Source: Philonthus cognatus (taxonomy: Eukaryota; Arthropoda; Insecta; Coleoptera; Staphylinidae). Taken from it: a stretch of 64,000 bases of DNA. The first letter of the stretch is position 1; every line of letters starts with the position of its first letter. The stretch is from assembly GCA_932526585.2 (NCBI GenBank), contig OW052241.1, positions 161,168,574 to 161,232,573 on the forward strand, read 5' to 3'. The position numbers were made by a program, and so were the translations under genes. A model generated the notes under the pieces. The model was not told the origin of the DNA. It made no database searches and worked only from the letters and a program-made list of their open reading frames with translations. This document shows positions 1 through 10,112 of this stretch, piece after piece.

Positions 1-138
1 AATTCAAATTCAAAACTACTTGAATTCATGAAAATAAGCTTACGCTTCTTATAGTTTGCACACTTTATACATAATATATAAAATTACGACAATATTTCAT
101 TTCCCTAACATCGATGTTCTGAATAGACTGTTTTCAAA

Positions 139-692
139 CATTCGTTGTTTTCTAAGAGTTTAATTTTAACTTTAAACGAGTGTTTTCCACTCCCAGATTA
201 AGCATGAAGTAAAATTTCGAGTTTAGAAAAGCCTGAAAATTTGGATTTGCCGGGGCGCGCGAGCGAAGCGAGTCGCGCCCCGGCAAATCCAAATTTTCAG
301 GCTTTTCTAAACTCGAAATTTTACTTCATGCGCCACGCGTATACATCACTGAAATATTGTGAAGTTTAAAATAAACTGGACAAGTAGTATACTATAGTAG
401 TATTATCTTAAACTTCACGTTAAATCAATGTTTTATACGGGTGGCGCATGAAGTAAAATTTCGAGTTTAGAAAAGCCTGAAAATTTGGTATGGTCGCGTA
501 GCGCTACGCGCTACGCGACCAAACCAAATTTTCAGGCTTTTCTAAACTCGAAATTTTACTTCATGCTTAGTCTGGGAGTGGAAACAATTGTTTAAAGCTT
601 CAAATGAAACATTTTTATAAAATCAACGAATGCTTGAATATTGTCAGAGTATGCATCGGGATATGTATACCTAAATGAAAAAATCCCTGCAT
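139..692. mobile_element. Fold-back MITE copy 1 (two different hairpin tips)
   Basis: The outer stem at about 171-206 (CACTCCCAGATTAAGCATG) pairs with its reverse complement at 561-598. Hairpin arms lie at 207-334 and 448-565. The inner stem GCGCCACGCGTATA is at 331-345, with a degenerate partner near 437-450. The right terminus (AAAAAATCCCTGCATA, ending near 692) matches the common outer end; the left terminus is eroded. The first hairpin carries a GCCGGGGCGCGCGAGCG-type tip, the second a GTCGCGTAGCG-type tip, so the two arms are not simple reverse complements at the tips. No ORF is convincing. Confidence 0.85.
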
Positions 693-974
693 ATGTATAT
701 AATAATTTATATTATCTAAAAAAAAAACAATATTTTTACTCATAGCAAAGGTAGAAACAATTCTAATTATAATAAAAAACGAATTATTGTTAATGTTTTA
801 AAATATTCTTAAAGACCTTTTACTCGCGTTTTACCCATTAAATTGTGATAACTAAAAGCAGTGATGTAGCTAAAAAAAAAATCAAGAGGGTATTCGTTTA
901 TTATTTCAATTTAAATTTCCTAAAAATGCAATTTTTGTACTTAACCCACAGACATATGCATAAACTTTTTTTAA
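693..974. other. AT-rich stretch without a recognised feature
   Basis: Mostly A/T-rich sequence with several A-runs between two fold-back copies. I see no gene, RNA or terminal repeat that I can support. Confidence 0.5.
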
Positions 975-1428
975 AGAATTCACTTTGAAGCTTAAAACGA
1001 GTGTTGTCCACTCCCAGACTAAGCATGAAGTAAAATTTCGAGTTTAGAAAAGCCTGAAAATTTGGTTTGGTCGCGTAGCGCGAAGCGCGGAGCGGCCAAA
1101 CCAAATTTTCAGGCTTTTCTAAACTCGAAATTTTACTTTATGCGCCACGCGTATTAAACACTAAGAGCACTGAAATATGATGAACGAGAAATCTTCACTT
1201 GAAATCAGTGTCTTATACGCGTGGCGCATGAAGTAAAATTTCGAGTTTAGAAAAGCCTGAAAATTTGGTTTGGTCGCTCCGCGCTTCGCGCTACGCAACC
1301 AAACCAAATTTTCAGGCTTTTCTAAACTCGAAATTTTACTTCATGCTTAACCTAGGAGTGGAAAACACTCGTTCAAACTTCAAATTGACCTCTTTTAAGA
1401 AAACAACGAATATCTAAAAATCTGCAAC
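975..1428. mobile_element. Fold-back MITE copy 2
   Basis: Outer stem at about 1000-1026 and 1343-1370. Hairpin arms at 1025-1142 and 1226-1345 have tips GTCGCGTAGCGCGAAGCG and its reverse complement. The inner stem GCGCCACGCGTATTAAACAC pairs around a centre of roughly 45 bp. It is almost identical to the copy at 1607-2072, indicating a local duplication. Confidence 0.88.
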
Positions 1429-1606
1429 ATTGGTTTGGTCGCTTCGCGCTACGCGACCAAGCCAAATTTTCAGGCTTTTCTAAACTCGAAATTTTACTTC
1501 ATGCTTAGTCTGGGAGTGGAAACACTTTTATAAAGCTTCAAATGAAACATTTTTATAAAATCAACGAATGCTTGAATATTGTCAAAATATGCATCGGGAT
1601 ATGCGG
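1429..1606. mobile_element. Fold-back MITE, right half only
   Basis: Starts inside a hairpin tip (GGTCGCTTCGCGCTACG) and runs through the right hairpin arm, the CTTAGTCTGGGAGTGGAAAC outer stem and the right flank. The right flank matches that of copy 1, including the GCATCGGGATATG segment. Confidence 0.82.
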
Positions 1607-2072
1607 GATAAGAGTTCACTTTGAAGCCTAAAACGAGTGTTTTTCACTCCCAGACTAAGCATGAAGTAAAATTTCGAGTTTAGAAAAGCCTGAAAATTTG
1701 GTTTGGTCGCGTAGCGCGAAGCGCGGAGCGGCCAAACCAAATTTTCAGGCTTTTCTAAACTCGAAATTTTACTTTATGCGCCACGCGTATTAAACACTAA
1801 AAGCACTGAAAGATGATGAACGAGAAATCTTCACTTGAAATCAGTGTCTTATACGCGTGGCGCATGAAGTAAAATTTCGAGTTTCGAAAAGCCTGAAAAT
1901 TTGGTTTGGTCGCTCCGCGCTTCGCGCTACGCAACCAAACCAAATTTTCAGGCTTTTCTAAACTCGAAATTTTACTTCATGCTTAACCTGGGAGTGGAGA
2001 ACACTCGTTTAAACTTCAAATTGACCTCTTTTAAGAAAACAACGAATATCTAAAAATCTGCAACACGGAATT
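1607..2072. mobile_element. Fold-back MITE copy 4 (duplicate of 975-1428)
   Basis: Same architecture as the copy at 975-1428, including its unusual centre (AGCACTGAAAGATGATGAAC) and the AACCTGGGAGTGG right outer stem. Only scattered substitutions separate the two. Hairpin arms lie at 1660-1777 and 1863-1981. Confidence 0.88.
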
Positions 2073-2075
2073 AGG

Positions 2076-2076
<1 letters not shown>

Positions 2077-2107
<31 letters not shown>
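2077..2107. repeat. (AAT)n tail of LINE 1
   Basis: A run of ATA triplets directly abuts TCTTTATTGCCC. Read on the minus strand this is GGGCAATAAAGA followed by (TTA)n, the usual trinucleotide tail of CR1-like LINEs. Confidence 0.75.
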
Positions 2108-2108
<1 letters not shown>

Positions 2109-2244
2109 GTCTTTATTGCCCAACAGGAAAATTACATCCCAATTACAAGACAATATGTAAAATAGATTAATTACATGGCCGTATGCGTGTATACATATAC
2201 AAATAAACAAAAAACGAAAAATACAGATACGTGAAAATATTATG

Positions 2245-3483
2245 TTAAGTTATTTGCTCTTTCAAATTTGATAATAGAGATTTAATGTTGTCATAAAATA
2301 TGTCGCAGGAATAAGGTAACGCATTATAAACACTACACATAATAAGTATTGGCGATTTAAGTTTATTGTTGGTTCTACATGGTGGTCTACTAAACGTAAA
2401 CTTTTGTCTGCTGCAAAAAGTTGGTATGCGCAACCGCACTTTGTAAAGAAGTTCAGGGGAGTCGATTGAATTGTGTAGTAATTTATACAAGAAAATGAGT
2501 GATGTCTTTTGACGACGTAATTCAAGTGATTCAAAATTAAATGTGTTTAACAATGTATCATGATCAAATCCTCTAACCGGATATAGACCATTACGCTTAT
2601 AAGATAGCATTTTTAGAAATTTTCGCTGTACACTTTCTATCATTTTAATATGATTTTGTGATTGTGGATACCACACTAAAGCAGCATATTCGAGCTTAGA
2701 GCGCACATATGAATATAATAGTTTTTTTAATACATTAACATTACTGAAGTCTGATGTACTGCGATAAATAAAACCTAGTGCTTTAAATGAATGTTTTACC
2801 ACTGACTCAACATGATGATTAAAATTAAGATTGGAGTCGAAATAAACTCCAAGATCCTTAATGAGAGTAACATTTTCTAAGTAACAATTGTTAATTGAAT
2901 AATTAAATTTGACAGGGTTGGATAATCTAGTGAACGTTAAATATTTACATTTGTTTATATTTAGTTTGAGTCCATTATTTTCACACCAGAGGGCAACTAA
3001 TTTCAATTCATCTTGCAGTTGTAGGCTGTCATGTATGTTTTTGATAGTGGAATAAAGCTAGAGGTCATCTACATACAGTAGATGACTACATGTTAATATT
3101 TCCGACAGATCATTGATGAATACATTAAATAGTAAGGGTCCTAATATAGAACCCTTTGGAACACCAGAGGTTGGAGAATAGGGTGACGACTGAAAAGTGT
3201 TAAAGGAAATATAAGCACTACGTTCATTAAGGTAAGAGTGAATTAATCCCATAGAGGAATCACAGAAGCCAAATCTTTGAAGTTTCGATAGAAGGATGTT
3301 ATGGGGAACTAAGTCAAACGCCTTTGACAGATCTGTATAAATTACGTCAAGTTGCCCATTGGAGTCCAAAACTTCAGCAATGTCGTGGGTGATGAGACAA
3401 AGATTAGTTAAATAAGATTTTAAATATTTCATTGTATAATTCAATATCCGGAGGTGTATTTGCACGAGAAGTAGTTGTTTCAA
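2245..3483 (-). pseudogene. LINE 1 reverse transcriptase (palm, thumb and C-terminal region)
   Basis: One reading frame encodes a non-LTR reverse transcriptase from the DLSKAFDLV block through GVPKGSILGPLLF and the catalytic YVDDL box, then LKLNINKCKY and the C-terminal domain (LKDLGVYFDS, SKLEYAALVW). RT would copy the element RNA by target-primed reverse transcription in the nucleus. A single in-frame TAG at 3058-3060, immediately after YVDDL, splits it into 141- and 253-codon pieces. The 5' part of the frame lies inside a 157-bp insertion (3411-3567), and RT resumes beyond it (QHGFMPCRST near 3580-3630). The family is the CR1-like/Jockey group; the exact clade is not resolved. Confidence 0.9.
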
Positions 3484-3567
3484 TGGATATTTATCGTCTT
3501 AAGTTGTCTTATTATTTAAGACATTGTTTGCATTTTCACGAATAGTTTATTCGTAATTTTATATGTT
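3411..3567. mobile_element. 157-bp insertion with 11-bp target-site duplication
   Basis: AAGATTAGTTA occurs at 3400-3410 and again at 3568-3578, bracketing a 157-bp segment that interrupts the LINE 1 RT sequence. Removing the segment restores RT-like sequence. Parts of the insert (TGGATATTTATCGTCTTAAG and TTTTCACGAATAGTTT) recur at about 38914-38945 and 43211-43250, the two flanks of LINE 8. No ORF or pol III box is evident. Confidence 0.7.
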
Positions 3568-3578
3568 AAGATTAGTTA

Positions 3579-4912
3579 CTGTGGAACGGCACGGCATAAA
3601 TCCATGTTGCGTATTTGATAGGTATGGTTTTACATGCACATATATTTGATCAAAAAGTATACGTTCAAATATTTTTGCAATATGTGGCAAAATTGCAATT
3701 GGTCGAAAGTTATTAATTGATTGTTGTTTGCTTGAAGTTTTCGGAACAGGGCAGATTGATGCAATTTTTAGCAGCTAGAAAATACAGAAGATTTTATCGA
3801 TAAGTTGAATAAGGTGGTTAGTGGTTCGCATAGTACAGCAGCACAATCCTTTAAAAGAAAGGCTGGCAATTTATCGTTACCTGATGAGTAATTGTTCGGA
3901 AGCTTTCTGAGAAGTTTAAAGACATGTTCTACTGATGCAGTGTTGAATTGTAAATTAGGAACAAGACTGTGTTTAGTGTCAGTATTAATATTAGAAGGGG
4001 GCTTATGTACTGATGCGAAATAATTACGGAAACTATTTTCAATAGCACAGGGATCATCAAGAAGAATATTATCATGAAGCAAAGTTGTAGGAATTCTTCA
4101 TTTGGTTGATTTTTTAGAGTTAACAAAAGCCCAGAATTGTTTCGGGTTAGTTGTAAGCTGATTTTCAAGTGTAAATATATATTCATATATGAAAGTTTAA
4201 TTTTGCTTTTAATTAAAGAGCGTATTCTTCTAAATTGAAGACTTAGGGGTGGGGACTTAGATTTCATTCTTTTTCTGATACAATTCTTCTCTATGATAAG
4301 ACTAATAATTTCCGATGTAAACCATGCGGGGTATTTATTCGCGTTTTTCAGTTTATATCTAGGAATATATTGCAATAGTGAATTCATCAAAATACTATAA
4401 AATTCCTAAAATGCTAAATCTACATCAGTAAATCGTGTAAGGATAGACCAATTGAATTGTGATAAATACGATTATATAGCGCAATAATTACCTTTTTTAA
4501 AATTAAAATTAGATAGATCGTCATTAATTTTGTATGTATCGATTGTACACTTTAATCAAATGGTTAGCGCAAGATGATATGCATCTTCAACGACAAACGG
4601 CAATAAATCCCTGGCAACAAAGCAATCGATATTAGAATAAATTAGATCTAAAATGTTATTGGATTTATTTTGTATATCATTAAACTGATGCAGATTAAGA
4701 AAACTGCAAGAGTTATTAATAATACATGATGTAGGTGTCGATGAGTTCTTCGAATTGGTGTACAATGTAGGGCAGTTAAAATCATCAATCAACAGAATCT
4801 TATTATTTTCAAAATTGATATCCATTATAAGTTCAAAAAACTGTCTTAAGTCCTCCGCTGAAGTTTTCGGTGGGATATAAACAAGTATGACGCATAACCA
4901 AAATGAGTTTAG
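3579..4912 (-). pseudogene. LINE 1 N-terminal RT, linker and endonuclease remains
   Basis: Fragments of the ORF2 product lie in different frames. The sequence QHGFMPCRST is near 3590-3630. The pre-RT linker at 3768-4082 includes SSGNDKLPAFLLKDC. An upstream linker at 3929-4390 includes YPAWFTSEIISLI. The C-terminal half of an AP-endonuclease domain at 4556-4915 includes LVYIPPKTSAEDL and a degenerate catalytic box (IDDFNCP instead of GDFNCP). Multiple frameshifts separate the pieces, so the copy is dead. Confidence 0.82.
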
Positions 4913-5116
4913 ATAATTAACACTGATTACTTTTTTGTATTCACTTTTTATTTTGTACTGTGACTAGTTTCGACTCAACAGCGAGTCATTCTCAAACTAA
5001 CTGATTCGAAACTAGTCACAGTACAAAACAAAAAGTGAATACAAAAAAGTAATCAGTATTAATTATTTAAATATTTACAATGTATCACAAAGTAACCGCC
5101 TCCACCACAAGATATA
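4913..5116. mobile_element. Penelope-like fold-back insertion, 13-bp TSD
   Basis: AAAATGAGTTTAG occurs at 4900-4912 and 5117-5129 and brackets a 204-bp insert in LINE 1. About 150 bp (4914-5066) is an inverted repeat. One arm reads ACTGATTACTTTTTTGTATT and both carry GTGACTAGTTTCGA. The rest is a short non-palindromic tail. The GTCGAAACTAGTTGG-like core and the fold-back design match 56795-57003 and the relic end at 18080-18110. Assignment to Penelope-like elements rests on this 3'-end resemblance and is tentative. Confidence 0.6.
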
Positions 5117-5165
5117 AAAATGAGTTTAGCTTACATTTACAAATTAATACATCAATAAGAGGTAG
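5117..5165 (-). pseudogene. LINE 1 endonuclease fragment beyond the insertion
   Basis: After the duplicated AAAATGAGTTTAG the endonuclease sequence continues upstream (LIDVLICKCKLNSF on the minus strand). LINE 1 then stops near 5160, where the 3' end of LINE 2 begins, so LINE 1 is 5'-truncated. Confidence 0.6.
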
Positions 5166-5283
5166 TTTATTTTTTTTAAATTTATTTATTTATCACTTTA
5201 GCTACAATAAATGTTGAATAACATAGTTGTAAGATGTGAACGTCAAGGAAGAGAAGTTACAAAAATTTGTACTACAGATATGT

Positions 5284-6235
5284 TTAATTATTACCACTGC
5301 CGTCGATGGAAGTAGGGAATAACAATAAGTAGTTGTCAACTGAGTAAACAGGATGAGCTATTAGTATATTTTTTATATATTTTTTAAATTTAGAATAATC
5401 TAACTTCTTAACATTATCTGGAAGTAGATTAAACATTTTTTTCCCTTCGCAAAAATATGCTCTATTCATAAGAGTTGTGTGCGATTTATCTAACCACAGT
5501 AGATTACAATGTCTAGTTTCATAATTGTGATGTTAACTTGACGTAGGGAAAACATTAAGATTTTGTTTTATGTAACATAGCATCTTGTAGACATATATTC
5601 CATACAGTGTTAACATTTTTTTTTGCTACGAATACATGTTTACATGTATCTAGTCTCTGAAGACCAAACATTGATCTAATATTTTTTTTCTGTGCCATGA
5701 ATTCATTATGAGCATCAACTGCTCTTCCCCATGCCAGTATATTAAAAGACAGGTGAGGGTAGGCAAATGCATAGTACAGAGTCAGTAAAGTATTTTCTTC
5801 TGTTTCGTCCTTCATTCTAAGGATTACAAAATGTGCCTCACTTAACTTTCTACAAACATGATCGGTGTGGTTTCTCCATGTCAATTTCCGATCTATGTGC
5901 ACACCTAGGTACTTCACACAGTCTACGAGCGGGTATTTGATGTCATTTACTATGATTTTGAAGTCATTTGGCAGTTGACGTTTCTTACCTATATGCATAC
6001 ATACCGTTTTAGACGAATTTAATATTAAGTGATTGGCGGCACACCATTCATTCATTCTGTGTATGACATTTGTTATTTTGTCAATTAATTCAGTACGACT
6101 GTCCGCTGTCACTAATATTGCGGTGTCATCAGCAAATAATAATGCGGTTTCTATCAAGTATTCCGGAAGGTCATTGATAAATAATAGGAACAAAAGTGGG
6201 CCTAATACTGACCCTTGCGGAACACCATAAAACAT
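5284..6235 (-). pseudogene. LINE 2 RT, catalytic core to C-terminus
   Basis: The 226-codon stretch at 5555-6235 has GVPQGSVLGPLLFLLFINDL, the catalytic FADDTAIL, NSSKTVCMHIG and LGVHIDRKLTW, the classical non-LTR RT palm and thumb blocks. After a frameshift near 5550 the C-terminal piece resumes: HHNYETRHCNLLWLDKS near 5480-5520, then MFNLLPDNVKKLDYSKFKKY down to 5284. The LINE 3' end is at about 5170, marked by TTTATTTATTTATC. Upstream the RT continues in the same frame at 6305-6616. Confidence 0.9.
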
Positions 6236-6304
6236 TTGTTTACAAGTAGATTTAAATTTATTGACTTCAACAAAGATGCTTCGGTTTGATAGGTAAGAAA
6301 GTAA

Positions 6305-6616
6305 CTATTTAGAAAAATGACCTCTAAATCCATATGCTTCAAGTTTTGTTATTATAAAATTTATATCAACACAATCGAAAGCTTTCGTCAGGTCGAACAG
6401 CAAAAGCACAACGTATTTTCTTTTATCTAGTTTATTTATGACAAAATCTATAAATGAGCAAAGTGCTGTTTCGACCGACTTTTTAGGCGTAAATCCATGT
6501 TGGTTACAATTTATAATGTTGTTAATTCGTAAGTAGTTATTCATTCTATTACTAACTATCTTTTCAAATATTTTTGAAAATAATGATAGTAATTGTATAG
6601 GCCGGTAGTTGCTCAA
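6305..6616 (-). pseudogene. LINE 2 RT, N-terminal fingers/palm
   Basis: Encodes SNYRPIQLLSLFSKIFEK, NCNQHGFTPKKSVETAL and FDLTKAFDCVD, the first RT blocks. A TAG at 6305-6307 separates it from the downstream GVPQGS block in the same frame; the context (SK-stop-LLSYLSNRS) suggests a mutated tryptophan codon. Upstream sequence to about 6825 continues the linker with one TAA (TLK-stop-ITSSILPHL) and PVFKKGSKEDL. Confidence 0.88.
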
Positions 6617-6824
6617 GTCTTCCTTACTACCCTTTTTAAATACTGGTGTAACGCGTCCTATTTTTAAACAATCAGGAAATACAGATTCTATAATAGACTC
6701 ATTGTATAGATATAGTAAGTGTGGAAGAATACTACTTGTGATTTATTTTAATGTGGTAAGTGAAATTTCATCTGGAACAGGTGAATTTTTAGAAAATGTA
6801 TTAATTACTTTAATAATGTCAGCT

Positions 6825-7367
6825 TCATGAATTTGAGTTTACAAAATTTGTTATAGTGCATTTGCCTAAATGTGAATTTTGGAACATTTTTTGTACTAAA
6901 TTTGGAACAATGTCCGAAAAGTAATCTGCGAAGCTTTCTGCAATTTCTATGGAAGAAGTTTTTATATTATTATCAACAATGATTGTTTGTGGACTTCTAT
7001 TTTTCTTAGCGCGGCCAATTTTCTTATTAACAATTTTCCAAGTGGTTTTTATGACGTTTCTCGAGCTATTGATTACTTGGATACTTATATTGGCTTTAGA
7101 TATAAGTTCAGTTTTGATATTTTTACGAGTCGCAATTATAACTCCACCCCCTCTTGATTTTCCGGATAATAGAGGATCTCGGTCGGTTCTGTGCACTATA
7201 TATTCACTACTAAATAATTCACAATCATTTACACTAGAAGTTAGCCAGGTCTCTGTTAGAAGTATCAAGTCGTAATCACATACACTTACGCTGTTGTAAA
7301 ATAATTCAGTTTTAGTATTTAAGCCACGAACGTTTTGGTAGTATGAAGTTAAATTTCCAGTGGGCAA
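6825..7367 (-). pseudogene. LINE 2 endonuclease N-terminus fused to RT linker
   Basis: The 180-codon frame opens with an AP-endonuclease start (YYQNVRGLNTK, LTETWLTSSV, GKSRGGGVIIA). Around residue 95-100 it jumps to the pre-RT linker (TWKIVNKKIGRAKKN and SFADYFSDIV). The central endonuclease, including GDFN and SDH boxes, is missing, so an in-frame internal deletion removed most of the nuclease. Confidence 0.85.
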
Positions 7368-7373
7368 TACGTC

Positions 7374-7775
7374 TCATTGGGTAGTGGAAACTACTCGCGG
7401 TGTACCTTTTATAAACTTTATGGTCAAGTTGGCTTCACCTTTAGTCTTCCTATCTTCTAATTCGTCACGAGCGTTCAGCAGCATTTTATGTTGCGTGGGA
7501 GTACGGTCAGGGCCTATTCTGATAACGTCCAATTTCAGATTTTTGCAGAGTTTAGTAAAAGGAAATGCTTTTGATTTTTCGGCGAATCGCAACTTAATCG
7601 GCCTCGGCATACCTCCGGGTTTGCCAACTCGAAACAGGGCAGCATCTGAGAGAGCAGCAACGGCGGTAGTACTGCTCTCTAAGGCACGTTGAAGATAGTC
7701 CGTGTCTTCGTTCTGTTTTTCAATATGATTGGTCTTGTCAGACTCGGGAACGTTAAAAATAATGACAATATTTGC
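7374..7775 (-). pseudogene. LINE 2 ORF1 C-terminus
   Basis: The minus-strand frame contains NIVIIFNVPESD, then RPIKLRFAEKSKAF, IGPDRTPTQHKMLLNARDEL and GEANLTIKFIKGTPRVV. This is the C-terminal region of the ORF1 RNA-binding protein seen in insect CR1-like LINEs. It ends just before the ORF2 start, as expected for adjacent ORFs. The same module recurs in LINE 5 (27397-27675). The 5' part is absent beyond about 7775. Confidence 0.75.
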
Positions 7776-9123
7776 ACGTTATGACATTGTCATGTAACGT
7801 CAAAATTTGACACAACTAGGAAAAATCGTTGCAGATACAACTGTCGACATACTCTTAAAAAAATTTAACCACACAATCCACATCAATGAGTCATAGGACA
7901 TCTCTCCCGAATTCCACTATACGAATGAGTCTTTTAACTTTTGTATATAAAATATTAGTACCTAAAGTATAAATTAAATATTTACCTTTGAATAAGTGTT
8001 GCTCATTTGAGAGGTGTATTATTTAAGGTGAAGTAAGGCGAAAGGGAAGCATCCGGCGGTATTTAATGTATTTCATTTGAAAAGGAGATAAGGTGTAGAT
8101 AAATAAGAAGACGCATAATTGAGGTTTTGAGGTGGGAAAAGGCAAATTAAGGTGAATGTCTGCCGGTGCGGAGAATGCCCGGAGACAAAGGTGGAACGAT
8201 CACACACACCCACCCGCACATATACATAGATGGGCCAGACGAAAGAGGAAAGGGTTTATGTATCCGTATCGGCGAATGGGTGGGTTATTGTGAGTAGTTT
8301 GAATTGTGAAGTTCACGAGGTGGCGCGAAATAATTAACACCCGGTTAGAACTGAGGGGGCTCTCTCTCTCCCTGTAACGAGATGAGCATTGAAAACAAAT
8401 ATTTTAACAACTAGCTCTCCACAATGGCACTCCACACTGTCGGCAACCTAATTATATGAAAATTTGACAAGAACACGTCGCGGGCTAACGATAATTGATG
8501 ACGGCGGCGCTTCTTTTCACGCCGCCCCCGGAGCTTCTGGCGTTGGAGGATCAATTTAATAAATCCCAGCAATAATTAAGGCATAAACTTCATCCTCAAA
8601 CTATTAACAAAGCCGAAATTAGTCAGAGACGAATAAAACAGTCGTTCGCTTCGCGTTACACTTACAACACATTACAGCACGCATATAAACAGCACAGGAC
8701 CTCTTCCTCTCTCTCTTCCGCGCTTTCTCATCACCGTCTCGCTCTCTATTATAATCTCCTCAATATTGCTAATGTATTGTCTTTCCGTATCCATACAGAT
8801 TCTATATTATTGTACATATTTACGTCTTATGTATCAAATTATTAACTCTGATACACACCCACTTAATAAAGACAATTACTATAGACCAAGGTAAATCTCT
8901 ACACCTTCACGCTTCCATTTATTAAATTCTAATTTCATGTCGAAATTTACAATTACAAAACACCTTTCAATTGATTAACACGTTTACATCTGCCAAAACC
9001 CAATCCGTTCAATTTAAAACAAACGCTTATAATATATAACTTTTAATAATTTTAAATACATTTATAAATACGCGGAGAGTAAACCGGTTTCCGAATTTTA
9101 TCAAAAAGTCATTTTGTGATGTT
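7776..9123. other. Intergenic stretch, no recognised gene
   Basis: About 1.3 kb with mixed base composition, including a CACACACACCCACCCGCACA microsatellite-like run near 8200 and CT-rich runs near 8360 and 8705. It lacks LINE, TIR or fold-back signatures and is one of the less repetitive stretches. I see no ORF with recognisable protein content. Confidence 0.5.
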
Positions 9124-9904
9124 ATACAGAGAGTTTTATGTAACATCGAACATTATCAATGTTCATTTTCGTATATTCTATTTATCAAACCAAAGCACGA
9201 TTTGACACCTTTGATTTTTAGATTATGTGCAAATTGGGTTGCCTCTATGACCAATACAAATTGTAGCAAATCAATCGCAATTAATGTCTGGACCTGTAAA
9301 TACAGAGGGTTTTTCTTTCAAGTATACATGTCCCAATTATGTGCCGCACATTTTTAGATAATCGCTGTTTTTTTTTTAAAAGAGTTCAATTCGAAACCTA
9401 AAATGAGTGTGTTCCACTCCCAGACTAAGCATGAAGTAAAATTTTGAGTTTAGAAAAGCCTGAAAATTTGGTTTGGTTGCGTAGCGCGAAGCGCGGAGCG
9501 ACCAAACCAAATTTTCAGGCTTTTCTAAACTCGAAATTTTACTTCATGCGCCACCGGTACAAAACAGACATATTACGAAGTTTAAAACACATTGCTAAAC
9601 TTTAAATTAAATCAGTGTTTTGTATCGGTGGCGCATGAAGTAAAATTTCGAGTTTAGAAAAGCCTGAAAATTTGGTTTGGCCGCTCCGCGCTTCGCGCTC
9701 CGCGACCAAACCAAATTTTCAGGCTATTCTAAACTCGAAATTTTACTTCATGCTTAGCCTGGGAGTGGAAAACACTCGGTTAAAGCTTCAAATTGAATTT
9801 TTTTAATAAACCGAGCGTCGGAAAATGTACAACGTATGCATATGGATACTAAAAAGAAAAATTCTCGTTATGAAAATGTTCGGTGTTATATAAAACTCTC
9901 TGTA
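9124..9904. mobile_element. TA-flanked outer inverted repeat enclosing a fold-back MITE
   Basis: TACAGAGAGTTTTATGTAAC at 9124-9143 is the near reverse complement of the sequence ending TAAAACTCTCTGTA at 9904. The 781-bp interval has TA at both ends and contains a complete fold-back copy (9301-9870). It may be a longer relative of the same family or a separate MITE that received the insertion. Confidence 0.6.
9301..9870. mobile_element. Fold-back MITE copy 5, complete
   Basis: The left end TACAGAGGGTTTTTCTTTCA and right end GAAAAATTCTCGTTA are inverted and TA-bounded. Next come the outer stem (CACTCCCAGACTAAGCATG; right partner near 9750-9775), hairpin 1 (9431-9548), the inner stem GCGCCACCGGTACAAAAC with its partner near 9615-9635, and hairpin 2 (9634-9751). 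Tips are CGTAGCGCGAAGCGCGGAG and its reverse complement. The inner stem here has CACCGG where other copies have CACGCG, and the partner strand carries the matching change (CCGGTG), so pairing is preserved. Confidence 0.9.
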
Positions 9905-10112
9905 TATAGAACCCAAATAAAAAAATGAATTTTGACAAAATTTAAGTTAAATTATTTCCAAATGGAATGAACCAAGAAATTGAAATATTTTAACTTTTTA
10001 AGTTTAGCTTTCTGTTTATTTTATTTCATTTTTTAGTAAACTGTCAAATCAAACCCAAGATTCAAAGCACTCTTCGTTATTTCAAAGACGCTAACGAAAA
10101 ATATAAATATAT
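9905..10112. other. AT-rich spacer
   Basis: No ORF or repeat signature recognised between the fold-back element and the possible TIR of the transposase-like element. Confidence 0.4.

Noticed and set aside
901..1104. Short ORF of 67 codons across a hairpin arm
   Set aside because: Translation of the fold-back hairpin; the same peptide-like string recurs wherever a hairpin is read in this frame (for example 43670-44125).
9301..9870. Integrated parvovirus-like terminal repeat
   Set aside because: Only the fold shape is similar. No capsid or replication protein coding sequence is present and the element has TA-bounded transposon ends.
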